Source: Candolleomyces eurysporus
Lineage: Eukaryota > Basidiomycota > Agaricomycetes > Agaricales > Psathyrellaceae
Assembly: GCA_027579435.1 (NCBI GenBank)
Contig: JANBPK010000865.1
Span: 1-64,000 of the forward strand
DNA length: 64,000 nt
Direction: 5' to 3'
The position numbers and the translations under genes were made by a program. The notes beneath the pieces are model-generated. The model did no database searches, had not been told where the DNA came from, and worked only from the letters and a program-made list of their open reading frames with translations. Below, one piece after another: positions 45,788-57,000 of the stretch. Each line of letters opens with the position of its first letter. Position 1 is the stretch's first letter.

Positions 45788-46700
45788 ATGGCCTTCAAAT
45801 TTGATTTACCGCTTTTGCGAGTGGGGCTTTATGGGGCTCTTGTACGTATACGTCTCTTCTCTATCTTTGGTTTCCTCCCTGCTTCCTTCGTTACCTGCCT
45901 ATCGTCTTCTTCTTCTTCTTCTCTCTCATACCTTTACCTTCGCTCTTGGAGTCCCAGCTGACGATCGATTTTTCTGGGGCGATTATGTAGGCACTCTTCT
46001 CGTTCCTCCTCTTCGTGATGACATGTGCGAGGTTGAATTATACGTTGACGTTGGACCCGAATGATACGCTGAATGGTGGGAGGAGGTTTCATGGTGCGTC
46101 TTGCTCATCCGCTCTCGATATTAAATCCTGGAAAAGCTGATTGTTTTCGGTAGACCCTGTGGTCGCTGAACTGCTGTTTACGACCCTCGTGTCGATGCCC
46201 TGGTGTGGGTTCATGTGAGTTCCATCTCCCGTCTCTTCTCCTGCTGAGAACGAAACTATTCGTGAATATGCACTGACGGTGTATATGAATGCAGGATCTA
46301 CTCGATAGTAAAGCGCTACGAGAACCGATATGTCTCCAAGTTTCGGGATGAGATTATTGGGTTGTCGGTGTTGTGGTTGTTTTGGATGGTTGGGACTGCC
46401 GTGGCCACTGTGAGTGTCCGAATAGTTTTCCAACATGAGAACGGTCCCTGACGTAGCTATCTCCTCCTTCGCTCGCTCGTGCTTGATTTCACGCCGCCAT
46501 AGTCAATGTGGCGCAACATTGGCTGGTGCCAACATGTTAACGCCTGCCGCGTGCTGTCCGCCATGCTCGGATTTGCATGGCTAGGCTGGATCGCACTCAC
46601 CACCCTCCTGGCTATCTGCCTCTTATTCACGATTGCGAACCATGCGTTTACAGAGCCGCTCCATGGGAAGTGGGATCCTAGGCAGACGATTTATGCTTAG
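45788..46700 (+). CDS. Four-helix membrane protein, MARVEL-like
   Basis: Four spliced exons give about 180 residues. Exon 1 MAFKFDLPLLRVGLYGAL joins at GTACGT to exon 2 (ALFSFLLFVMTCARLNYTL, helix 1) and LDPNDTLNGGRRFHDP. Then come VVAELLFTTLVSMPWCGF (helix 2), a basic loop VKRYENRYVSKFRDE, LSVLWLFWMVGTAVAT (helix 3), a Cys-containing loop WRNIGWCQHVNACR, and the long helix 4 ending LLFTIANHAF with a hydrophilic tail, stop at 46698-46700. Four helices with charged ends and a conserved polar 'WRN' after helix 3 match the MARVEL-type proteins common in basidiomycetes, thought to act in membrane apposition or vesicle traffic. Confidence 0.7.
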
Positions 46701-47239
46701 ACTATCTTTGTCCCTGAGGATCTGGGATTCTCGGGTATATGTTGTTCCACCAGTGTTCGTCCGTTGTGATGGATTTTTTGTATTCTAAATATATGCCAGT
46801 GTACTGTACTCTATGATGAGCACGACCACTACCCCCACTTGATTTACTTGGCATGATTTGCTGCGTTTCGCACCGCCTATTGTACGGCATTTTATGGAGC
46901 TAGCTGCGTCGGCCGACAATGCAGAGTTCCTTGTCGAGAAAACACGCGGCTGACACGAGCCCTGAAACGAGGCGGCGTGACGTGACACAATGGCACGCGG
47001 CATGTGACGGACCGCGTGTTTGTCGCATGGTGGGGTGCACAAACAAAGGCAAGCGTGCCTCGTCGCTTTGGTTGGTTGGGACAATCGCGAGGACTGACGA
47101 CAGGCCATTAACTGCACGCTGTTGTTTCAGGGCTTGCCGACCGTATATCTTTCTTTGACGTTTGACTCTCTGATCCATTCATTAACAACTTCTCGCCCCT
47201 TCCCCTCCCTCCCTTTCACCCGAATTTCTTACGATTACC

Positions 47240-48972
47240 ATGGTTTTTGGCTTCTTTTCACGAAAATCCACTGTTCCTGCTGCAACTCCGGTACAAGTCG
47301 CTGGCTCGACTTCTGCTCAGGACTCCAGTTCGTCCTCGGGTACCACACCCGCTCCGCAAAGCCTAGGGGGGGGACTTTAAATTTCCACGGGATGGGCTAC
47401 ATACTCCCGCACCTTCCGTCTCCGTATCCCACCAACTTAACGCAGCAGTCGCAACTCCACCTCCTGCTACCCCTTCTCCACCTCCCCCCGACCTAACGCC
47501 AGAACCACCCAAGAGGGAATTGGTTACAGACCCCAGGGCGCTTTACACCCTTATCTCGTCCGTCCCACCACAGACTCTCCACACATACTGCTTGAAGCAC
47601 CTCAACCCCGCAAACTTCCCCTCTGCTTCACCTTCACCAAAGCGAAGGAAAGGCAAGGGACGCGTGTCGGTGGGAGAGGAGAAGAAGCCCGAGCCTGCAC
47701 ATAGGCGCTCGCAGTCCATTGGCGGAGGGAAAGGCGGGGAAGACGAGGATGATGCAATCACCCCCGAAACCCTTACCCAGCTCACCACGTTCTTCAAATC
47801 CCTCGTCCCACCACCCCAACTGCACTGTGTGCGGTGCCACAAGTCGTATTTCGAACTTGATAACACGGACACGAGCTGTCGGGTGCAGCATGACGATGAT
47901 AGCGCTATCGTCGAGCGTGTTGGGGTGTCCGTCCCTTCAACATCCGCCTCATCCTCGGCAGCGACGTACGAAACACTTTGGGGGTGCTGCGGGAAGGTCG
48001 TGGAAGGCGACGGGGACCAGGGACCTCCAGATGGGTGGTGCTATGAGGGGAGACATACGGTTGACACGAAGCGTGCTAGGTTCCGCGCGGATTCGAGTTT
48101 GCATGATGATAAACTCCAATCTTGTGCGGGGCTTAGGTGTTTTGTGAATTCGTATTCGAGGCCTCCGGTGTCGCAGTCCACGAATGCGAGCGGGTCTACG
48201 AATGCGGGTGCAGTGGCGAGGAAGAGTGCGAGGAAGAGGACGATGAGTAAAGCCGTTCTGGAGGACCAGGAGATGGGGGACACGGACAAAGATGCGGAGG
48301 ATGATAGGAAATCGACAGTTTCGGGAACGGGAAGCGTTGCGAAGAGGAGGAGGAAGACTCGGAAGATCGTTTCGCCCGCCGAAGTCCAGGACGACGACGA
48401 CGATGACGACCAAGAGAAAGAGAACCAGAAGGAAGATAAGATGGACATAGACCAAGAAGATGAAAGCGTACCTGCACCACGATCCCCACCTGCGTCTCCA
48501 CGGAGAGTACCCAGACCAACAGCTAGAAGCCTCGCCTCAGCTGCTCAAGCGCGTGCACGCTCCAGCTCGAGGAAACCAAGATCGAAATTGGGCACTTCAG
48601 GCGACGGCAACACACTTCCACCCGTACCTGCACCTTCCTCTTCGTTCCCTGACGACGGTCTCGCTACTACAGCCCGGGGACGTACCGCAGCCAACACAGC
48701 GTATGTAGAGATCAGCCGGGCGTCGAAATCGCGTTCGCCGACTCGACCTGCTGCTGCCACGGGCAAGGTTAGCGAGCTGAAGAAGAGGTTTAGTGTGGCT
48801 TCGTTGAAAGCGCAAGCCCAGGGGCAGGAATCGGATACTGATACTGTTGCTTCCGACTCCAAGTTGACTGCCAGGCGGTCGGTGAGAGGGAAGAGGAGGG
48901 TAACGACGAAGAAGCCCCNTCGAGGAGGTTGTGGATTCGAGTGTGGCAGGGGAGGTTGAGATGAGGGGTTGA
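47240..48972 (+). CDS. Cys/His-cluster protein with disordered basic tail
   Basis: Starts MVFGFFSRKSTVPAATPV; after about 40 residues the frame breaks in an eight-G run (47366-47373), and removing one G joins it to a long open frame. Then PKRELVTDPRALYTLISSVP, a Lys-rich KRRKGKGRVS segment, and a zinc-ligand cluster: CVRCHKSYF, SCRVQHDD, WGCCGKV, WCYEGRHTVD. The spacing CxxCH...CxxxH...WxCC...C....H recalls CHORD-like or related zinc modules. The C-terminal half is basic and Ser/Asp-rich (KSARKRTMSKAV, KRRRKTRKIVSP, seven consecutive Asp). Dropping the N at 48919 changes the tail to end LEEVVDSSVAGEVEMRG at 48972. It looks nuclear; function unknown. Not near any enzyme that would explain it. 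Confidence 0.6.
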
Positions 48973-50191
48973 GTATATGTGTATGTTGGATTTCTGACTT
49001 TGGATCTTTTTNGTGTTTTAGTATTGTTTCGAGCGTGGTGTTCCTCTGTATCGACTATCTGCCTGTCTTTTCGACCTTCTCTGTAATTTCTGTATTTGTT
49101 CTGCCTGTTTTTATATCTCTCTCTCTGTCTTTCGTCTATCGAATCTGTCACTCTCTTTCCTCTCTTTACTTATTTCCTTACTGGATCCTCGATCGCGACA
49201 TAGGACTTATATACATGTCTGCTAGTAGTCGCACATACGTTCCTTGGCTTCGTTTTTTTGTATTTCAATCCTAATATCTTTCATGCATATCCCAGCATTG
49301 CGCTCAAACACGGTCCTTCGGCCAACTTGCGCCGCCCGGCGGCTTCGGCCCGATCTCAATAAGGCTGTAGTCAAACAACAGCAAACAAATGAAGCGCGTC
49401 TCGAATTCGCTCACCTTGCTTTGACCTGAACCGCTCCTGTTCCTTGCCCCGCACTTTCCCCGCTTCATTACGCAAAATATCTAGGGCAGTAGAAGTAAGT
49501 TGTGAGCATCCAGCTTGATGAAACCCCATGCCAAGGTAGCAGCATGGCCGTCTAAATTGAAAGCAACCGCGACTCGGAAAAACTGTAAGACGTATGAAGT
49601 GGTATGATCAATAGGATACTTACTTGGTGTAGAAGCGCTGAGCCATGTGTGGTATGTTCTCCCAGGCGCTTGCAATGATGGCCAACATGCTCAATGTTCA
49701 CTTGTAGCTGCCAGTGGCTCTTTCTCGGAATAACGCCTTGAGTGCCTTGCAGTTCGGCCTGAACGGGAGCAACGCTATCGCTGTCCCTGCCAGTCAGATG
49801 AGCTCATCTAGCATTGCATGCGTCATCCCGTTTTCTCCGTCATTCCATCCAGCTGGCCTGGTCTACCCTGTTCAGCTTTGGTTCTGTGCCAGAATGGCAA
49901 TCGCACATCATGAAGAGCTGGTTTGAGCGTGCTGAGGCCTTGTGAAGCGTCTGTGGAGCCGTCGGCGGCCGTGCTGGACTTCTGCAGCTGCTGCACTTGC
50001 ATCTTTCGCATGCGTTTATCCGACGCTATGCGTGGCGACCTCACGACCTCAATCGTCTCGCGTCTGAATCTCTTGTTTGGATTAATTGGCTCACGCCTCG
50101 TCCAGCTACAAAAGCCCAAGGGCTAGGAAGGGGGGGAGTACCCACATAGCTCAGTCAGCTGTGGTTTCTTCTGCGTCTGCACCTGCTTCTT
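48973..50191. other. Intergenic, no gene seen
   Basis: T-rich 3' flank of the preceding gene, then open frames of 60-98 codons without motifs. The right end must hold the promoter of the first AA9 gene. Confidence 0.35.
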
Positions 50192-51527
50192 ATGCCTTCT
50201 CTCGTGTCTATCGTCTTTTCTGCGTGCTTGCTCTTCGCGGCTCAGGTTGCTGGACATGGCTATGTCCAGGAAATAACCTTGGGCTCTACGAAGCATGTGG
50301 GCTATCTTCCGTATTCTGACCCGTGAGTGCACTCTGTCATTCCAGTTTTCTCTGTCCGTCGGAGGGCTAATAGGCGCAAAATAGGTACTACAGTACTCCG
50401 CCTCAGCGCATCGTTCGCAAAATTCCAGGAAATGGTATGTTTGCGCCAAATGTTGCGCCTACAACGCGACTTATCTTGAATGGCTCAGGCCCCGTCGAGG
50501 ACCTTTCTTTGATCGAGTACGTTCAATTTTTCAAAGACAGAACTTTGCTCGCGAGCTCACGAACGTTACAGTGTTCAATGCAACGGATGGTCCGCAGGCG
50601 GCGTTGTCGGTAGCGCCCCCGCTCCTCTCGTCGCGACCGTAGCTGCCGGTGCAACCGTCAAGTTCAACTGGACCGAGTGGCCGGATAGCCATAAAGGCCC
50701 TATTATCACTTATATGGCTCGTGCCCCCTCGGATATCACGAAATGGAACCCTGGAAATAGCGCTGTGTGGTTCAAGATCGACCACAGTGGTAAGGACGCG
50801 AGTGGAAGATGGGCTGCTGCGGAAACCCTGGTTGCTAATAAAGGTATATACACTACGAGGATTCCTCCCAAGTTGAGGCCTGGTCAATATATTATTCGTC
50901 ACGAAATGTAAGTGGCAACATTGCTTCAGCTGTTTTACCTCAATATAACACCATCTCTTTTTCGCAGCCTGGCTTTGCACGGTGGTAGGTTCATCAATCC
51001 TCGTTAAGATGACCGAAGCCTATTATTGTTTGTAGCTTGGAGCTACCCCGGTGTTCAAGTTTACCCTTCTTGTATCCAAGTCCAGGTTACCGGTAGTGGA
51101 AACGCGCTCCCGACCTCTTTCGTCTCCTTCCCTGGAGCTTACACCGCGCAGACGCAAGGTTAGTTGTCCCTCCTGACTATTAGCAGCGTCGTCTCAGATT
51201 AACGGACGTTTTGCGTATCTCATCAGGCATTGTGTTCGATGTTTACACCAGTGAGTACTATCCCATCATATCATCCCGCTCGGAGTATTCGATGCTAATC
51301 CCCGTCTTTTTTCTAGACAATGGGGTAAGTGATGCTACAACTACCGTGCTTCCCCACATTTTGTTGTTAGAGGAAGATCAGCTGTGGCTAATTGAGACCG
51401 TTCCGATAGGCTTATCCGATCCCTGGACCTGCTGTGTGAGTCCCGCTTGCCTCCGGGCCGTTCTTGTTTTCTTGTTTCTCTGAAACTGAAGTTGTATGGG
51501 CTGGATAGGTGGACCGGTGGAAACTGA
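50192..51527 (+). CDS. AA9 lytic polysaccharide monooxygenase, copy 1
   Basis: Secreted copper enzyme that cleaves cellulose and related polysaccharides oxidatively. Signal peptide MPSLVSIVFSACLLFAAQVAG ends directly before HGYVQEITLG, whose His becomes residue 1 of the copper 'histidine brace'. Exons then give TPPQRIVRKIPGN, GPVEDLSLIDVQCNGW, FNWTEWPDSHKGPIITYMA (second brace His in DSH), AVWFKIDHSGK, RPGQYIIRHEILALHGA, VYPSCIQVQVTGSG, PTSFVSFPGAYTAQT and the final YPIPGPAVWTGGN, stop at 51525-51527. At least seven introns including very small exons. Catalytic domain only: no CBM1 or GPI tail. Splice phases match throughout. Confidence 0.9.
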
Positions 51528-52040
51528 ATGCGTATGTAAACCTCGACATGTACTGTATTCAAGATGCTTGTTTGTTTTGGTATCAAGTTCGACTCCTTCG
51601 ATGCACGTTCGCGTTTATTGACAGACGTCCCATAACTCAGTTTGAGCATCTGGGTTGCCCGGCTTGTCTGCGCGGCTCCCGCAGCTGCGAAACCCTTTGA
51701 ATATGTATCGCTTCGTGGAAGAAAGGCTGACACCATTCTGAGGCTTTAGTGAAGTCACTTGGTACTAGCAAGAAGGCGAGAGAAGCAAGGATTCGCCTGA
51801 CATTTATCCGACTATGTCCGTTCGTGATTCTTCTGTGCCAGCCCGTTCTCATTCACTCTGGGATGCTTGGCTGATACCATGCGTTGTTTTATTTCACAGT
51901 CCATCTTTTTGCTTCGGTATATAAAGTTGACCTGCCGTTCCGCGTTTCTTCATCGGAAAAAATTCTTTTCCTTTCCTCCTCTTGCGCCTCTCTCAACCCC
52001 TCTGTGCTTTTATCTCTATCGTCTGCGTCGAGATACAGAC
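51528..52040. other. Spacer between AA9 paralogues
   Basis: About 0.5 kb holding the downstream gene's promoter. Only a TATA box is recognised. Confidence 0.4.
51918..51925 (+). promoter_or_regulatory. TATA box of AA9 copy 2
   Basis: TATATAAA, 116 bases upstream of the ATG at 52041. The open frame extends upstream to 51867, but the TATA box and the signal peptide both favour the later Met. Confidence 0.5.
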
Positions 52041-53470
52041 ATGATATCCTTCAAAGCGATCCTCATATTCACCGCGTTGGCGCTGTCGCGTCAGGTAGCA
52101 GCGCACGGGTATGTGCAGGAGCTTACCTTGGGGTCGACGGTGCATACTGGCTATTTGCCGTTCTATGATCCGTGAGTTGCACGCTTCTTTTCTGAGGCTA
52201 CCTTCCGTCATTCAACCCCAAGCTTCAATTTCTGACGTGCCTGTCTCCTTTCAAGGTACCACATCCCTACGCCTCAGCGCATTGTTAGGAAAGTTCCAGG
52301 AAACTGTGAGCTCGAACTTCTATGACGGCGGCGTCCTTTCGCCATCTGGGCGACGTCGTACTTACCCAAAGCAACTTAGATCCTATTGAGGACCTCACGC
52401 TCTTCGAGTACGATACATTCTGGCTTGTCTTTCCGCCGCCGACACACTGATATCGATGGTGGTTTTTTTTNATCCGTACAGCCTTCAATGCAATGGGTGG
52501 ACTGCGGACGGCCAGCCCGGTAGCGCCCCAGCGCCTCTCGTCGGAACTATTGCTGCAGGCGACGTCGTCAAATTCAACTGGACTGATTGGCCGGATAGCC
52601 ATCGAGGTCCTGTTTTGAACTATCTTGCCAGAGTACCTGATGGTGTGGATATTAGGCAGTGGACCCCCGATAAAGAGTGCGCAGCCGTCCCCCACGTTGT
52701 CCTTTCCGTGCAAGGTTGTGATATTTTTGGTTTTTATAGCGCCGCAATATGGTTCAAGATTGACCATGCAGGCAAGTATGAGGATGGAACGTGGGCTGCG
52801 GATATGTTTGTCCCGCCCAATAATAAGCTGTATAGTCTGAGGATTCCACCCAAGTTGAAGCCTGGACAGTATCTTATTCGGCATGAAATGTGCGTTGACA
52901 TTCTATTCTCGTTCTTTGCGGCTGGTTGTCTGATGTCTTTGATGTAGTCTTGCGTTGCATGGAGGTGGGTTACTGACTCCAGATGGTAGTACGAGTGATC
53001 TAATTTCTATTCAATAGCATTCGACTTCCCTGGAATCCAAGCCTACCCAGTCTGCGTTCAAGTTGAGATAACGGGCAACGGGACAGCGTTCCCCACTTCC
53101 TTCGTATCATTCCCTGGAGCTTATACCCCTGAGACACCCGGTACGTGCAATTCTTTGTGGTAGCGCTTCTTCCAGAGTGAAATTGACGGTGTACTTGCGA
53201 ACTGTCGCTGCAGGTGTCGTTTTCAATATCTACAATACTTGGGGTGAGTTGTGCCAAGCTTTATATGTTGAGTGTACCTCGATGCTGATTCTAAATTTAT
53301 TTCAGGTAACCCCGTAAGTGCTAGTTCAATATCCCAGGTAATGGGGCCCTGACGCTTGCTTTCTTCAGCCCTATCCTATCCCAGGACCCGAAGTGTACGT
53401 TTTTCCTTGGCTTATACAAGGAATCGTTGAGCTTGACTATGATTCTTCTAGTTGGACGGGCGGAAACTGA
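52041..53470 (+). CDS. AA9 lytic polysaccharide monooxygenase, copy 2
   Basis: Tandem paralogue of copy 1. Signal peptide MISFKAILIFTALALSRQVAA precedes HGYVQELTLG. Then PTPQRIVRKVPGN, PIEDLTLFDLQCNGW, KFNWTDWPDSHRGPVLNYLA, an intron at 52678-52738, AAIWFKIDHAGK, YSLRIPPKLKPGQYLIRHE, LALHGAFDFPGIQAYPVC, VQVEITGNG, PTSFVSFPGAYTPETPG, VVFNIYNTWGNP and PYPIPGPEVWTGGN, stop at 53468-53470. Both brace histidines and the second-sphere segment IRHE...LALH are kept. No carbohydrate-binding module. The two copies differ mainly in the loop after DSH(K/R)GP (SDITKWN against DGVDIRQWTPDKD), which in this family contacts substrate, so they may prefer different polysaccharides; that is inference. Confidence 0.9.
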
Positions 53471-54044
53471 GTACCCTCCAGTGAGGTCTCCAGCTGCTAC
53501 TAGGTATAGTCTGCCGTTATATATATCTTTCCTGTGGATCCAATGTAGAAACTTCACAATCAGAAATCCAAGTGCATGTGGCGATGCGGCGTTGGGGTCA
53601 GGCCCTCCTATGTCTCCCTTGGCTTCTGGAAAATGTGAGTTTGTATACGAGCCATGCGGAAAACCCAATCTGAGGATCTTCGCTTTGAATTCGCTTATCA
53701 CCTCTTCACATACGCACCTGGACCTCCTCCAGATTGTTGATAAGAGAGTTGCTCCAGGCTCCGGTAGGTCTGTGGCTGGAATTCCGAATCCATTGCAGCG
53801 GCCTTNAGGGGGGTGAACGGTCCCCTAAGTTGTTCCTTTCGCGAGCATTCGGAATGGAGGGGCCCTGACATAAAAGGCGCTCAAAGAGATCATCTCGGAT
53901 TCAATAAGTAATGTTCGAGGCTTCATTCGTTGAATTGAACATTTCAACAGTAAAAGGAAATCGTGTGATGCGGTCAATACATAAGCCGGGAAGAAACTGG
54001 CTTCCGGCGACGACGCCTCGTGCTTGCTTTGCTCTGTGCTCGCG
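53471..54044. other. Intergenic, no gene seen
   Basis: Open frames on both strands (for example 53321-53701 minus) lack motifs. Contains an N at 53806. Confidence 0.35.
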
Positions 54045-57000
54045 ATGAGCATGAACTCCGGTCACCATTCGTGGTGCCCTCATGCGACAAGCGCTATAGA
54101 CTTTTCAGATTCCTGCATCCGAGATGCATGGTCCTCACTCACTCCAGCTGCTATCGTATCTCTTTTCATCCTCGTTTCCCTGCTCCGACGAATTCTCGCA
54201 AACCACCAGGTCGTACCAGAGAGCGTGAAGCGGCCATTTCGACCATTCCTGACAGTTGAGGAGGCGGAGGCGCTGGAAGGGGACGAAGAAGACTTCAAAC
54301 CATCGACAGAAACGAAACCGACATGGAGGACGGTGCTGTTTACCGTCGTGGGGCTGTTGCAGACCCTGGTCTGGCTCGGCCTTGCGTCGTTCCACTTCTA
54401 CACGGATTCACCGAAAAAATACATCCTCGGAGGCCTATTCCCACTTCTCGTCGCCTGCTCGTGGCTCTACACGTCGCTCCGACCGGTCGTGCGACCCAGT
54501 TTGACACCCCAGTACGACGTCTTGGCCGTTTACGTTGCCTTGTTGTGCGGGTGTGTGTTGAAGCTGGGAGGAGCGCTGTACCACAGCCGTTGGGTCCCTT
54601 TGGACTGGATTGCAGCATGGCTCAACGCTCTTGGTCTGGTTGTTGTGCTTTCAGCTATTCTGTCGATGCCGTTGAACGTTCCGAGTCGGAGGGTGGACAA
54701 GGAAGAGATTGTGAGTTCTTACTCCTCTCGCGATGTCTGTTTGCTGACTATGTCTCAGGGCAAGAGCCTCTCTCCTGAAGATTACACTACAGTCTTCGGA
54801 TGGGTTACGTTCAGCTGGGTCTACCCCCTAATTCGACGGGGACGGTATTCGACGCTCAACGAGGACGATGTCTGGAATCTCAGCGTTACACTCCGAAGCA
54901 AGCCCACTTTCGCGAAATTCGACGAACTGAAGTCCGTGTTCAACTATCTATCCCTTACATTGCTCTTACAGTCTACACAGACAACCGTCGCTTTTGAAGC
55001 AGCTCTGGCTCGCCAACTCACAAGACCTCATGTAAGTGCGTCATTATTCTTGCCTTTGCTGCCTCTGACACCCTTCTAGCCTAGACTTTGCCCTTACATT
55101 CGTCAGCGTGCTCTTCCAATACTCAGGCCCTGTCTTCCTCAAGTGTGTATCGCATCCTATTCCATCTGGTTCTCGCCGCTCACCCACGTGAATCCAGATT
55201 GATTCTCGACTCCATCACCGAACGCGAGTCCACCCACAGCTTGGACACCCTCCCGCCATCGCGCACCAAAGCCTACATCTATGCCGTCCTCATGTTCGTC
55301 TTCACGCTCTGCAAAGCCGAAGCCGACGTGCAGCATCTGTGGTTTGGAAGACGTGCAGCGACGAGGATCCGATCGGAGCTTATGGCCGCGATTTACGACA
55401 AAGCGTTGAAGAGGAAAGATCTGGCCGGTGTCGTGCAAAACCATTCGCCTTCCGATGCTGACGGTGCTGAGGGCGGCAAGAAGCCTCAGCCCGAGCGTGC
55501 TAAAGGTATTCGTCTTTGCTTTCGTTCGCCCCGCGTGCTCTAACTTTCACTTCTCACGCAGCCAAGAAGTCGAAGAAGTCCAAATCGAAGTGGAGGAAAC
55601 GCCTGAGGCTCTCGAGGTCACAGAAGAAGAAAGCCGCTGCCGCTGCAAAGGAGAAGTCCGATGAGCCGAAGGCTGGTGCTGATATTGGGAAAATTGTCAA
55701 CTTGATGGCTGGGGATGCGAACAGGGTGTGTAGTCTTCTCAAGCGTGCTGATTCCCTGCTGATTCCTCTCCCGCAATACAGATCTCGCAAACCATCTCGG
55801 GATCGTATTTCCTGTATTCGGGTCGGTCCTTCCACTCGGGTGAATCAATTGTCGAGTACTCATTCAACCCATAGCCCCTCTCGAGATTGCCATCGCTGGG
55901 TTCTTGCTCTACCAGTGCGTGTTGGCTGTCTTCCTTCGTGTGCCGACATGATGTCTTATGATACGCGAACAGGTTACTCGGTCTAAGCGCATTCGCGGGC
56001 TTCTTCGTGCTCGTCTTGGGATGGCCTTTGAACAGTGCACTCTCCCGAAGGAGTATAAGGATCCAAAAAGGCGTTTTGGGCGCAAGGGACAAACGGATGG
56101 GCGTGTTGAACGAGTTAATAGGAGCTGTACGTGCCTTCCCCTCTTCTTTCGGCATTGATTCAGTCGCCTCATCTATTGTTCGTCGTTTCGCGCTCTTCAG
56201 GTCAAATTCATCAAGTTCTTTGCATGGGAAGACCGGTGGATCCAGAGGGCGTTGGATTCGAGGGAGGAGGAGATGAAGTGGATGGTTAAGGGTATGGCCG
56301 TACTCCGTTTTTCGCACTGACGGTCCGCTCACCTCTCGCTTTTGCAGCCCGAATCAATTCGGTCATGTTCAGCCTTCTCTGGACTCTGGCACCCATCCTT
56401 GTCTCTATCCTTTCGTTCTTTGTCTACGTGTGGAGGGGTAACGAGTTGTCAGTCAGTACAGCGTTCACGGTGAGTCCCAAAATTATTTGAGTTTCGAAGA
56501 TTCCGAGACTGACGTCATGCTTTACAGAGTATCGCGCTCTTCAATATGATCCGGTAAGAGCCCCCCACCGGAGCCGGTCCATCGAGAAACTTTCCTCATA
56601 TGACCTGTATTGCAGAACACCGTTAAACATTATCCCAACTTGGATTATCCAGCTTCTTCAGGTATATATCGCTCCTTCCATCTTACCCTCAATTGAAAGT
56701 TTTGCTGAAACAAATTAAATCTTTAGGCCGGAGTTGCGTTGAAACGAATAGCCGTGTACTTGGATGAAGATGAAGTGGATGAGCAAGTTTCGTCACTTAA
56801 GCGAGATCTCCACCAGGACGCCGAAGACGGGCAAGGAAGTGTGGGCTTGGGTTTGCAGAACGCAAATTTGAAATGGAATGAGGTCATCCCCGAGGATTCT
56901 CATCAACAGCAGCAAGCGTCTGAAGGTGAAGATGGCGAAGGAGAAGACGAAAGTGCGGTTACCTCGCCTACATCCCCAACGGGAACTACTGGAACGGACA

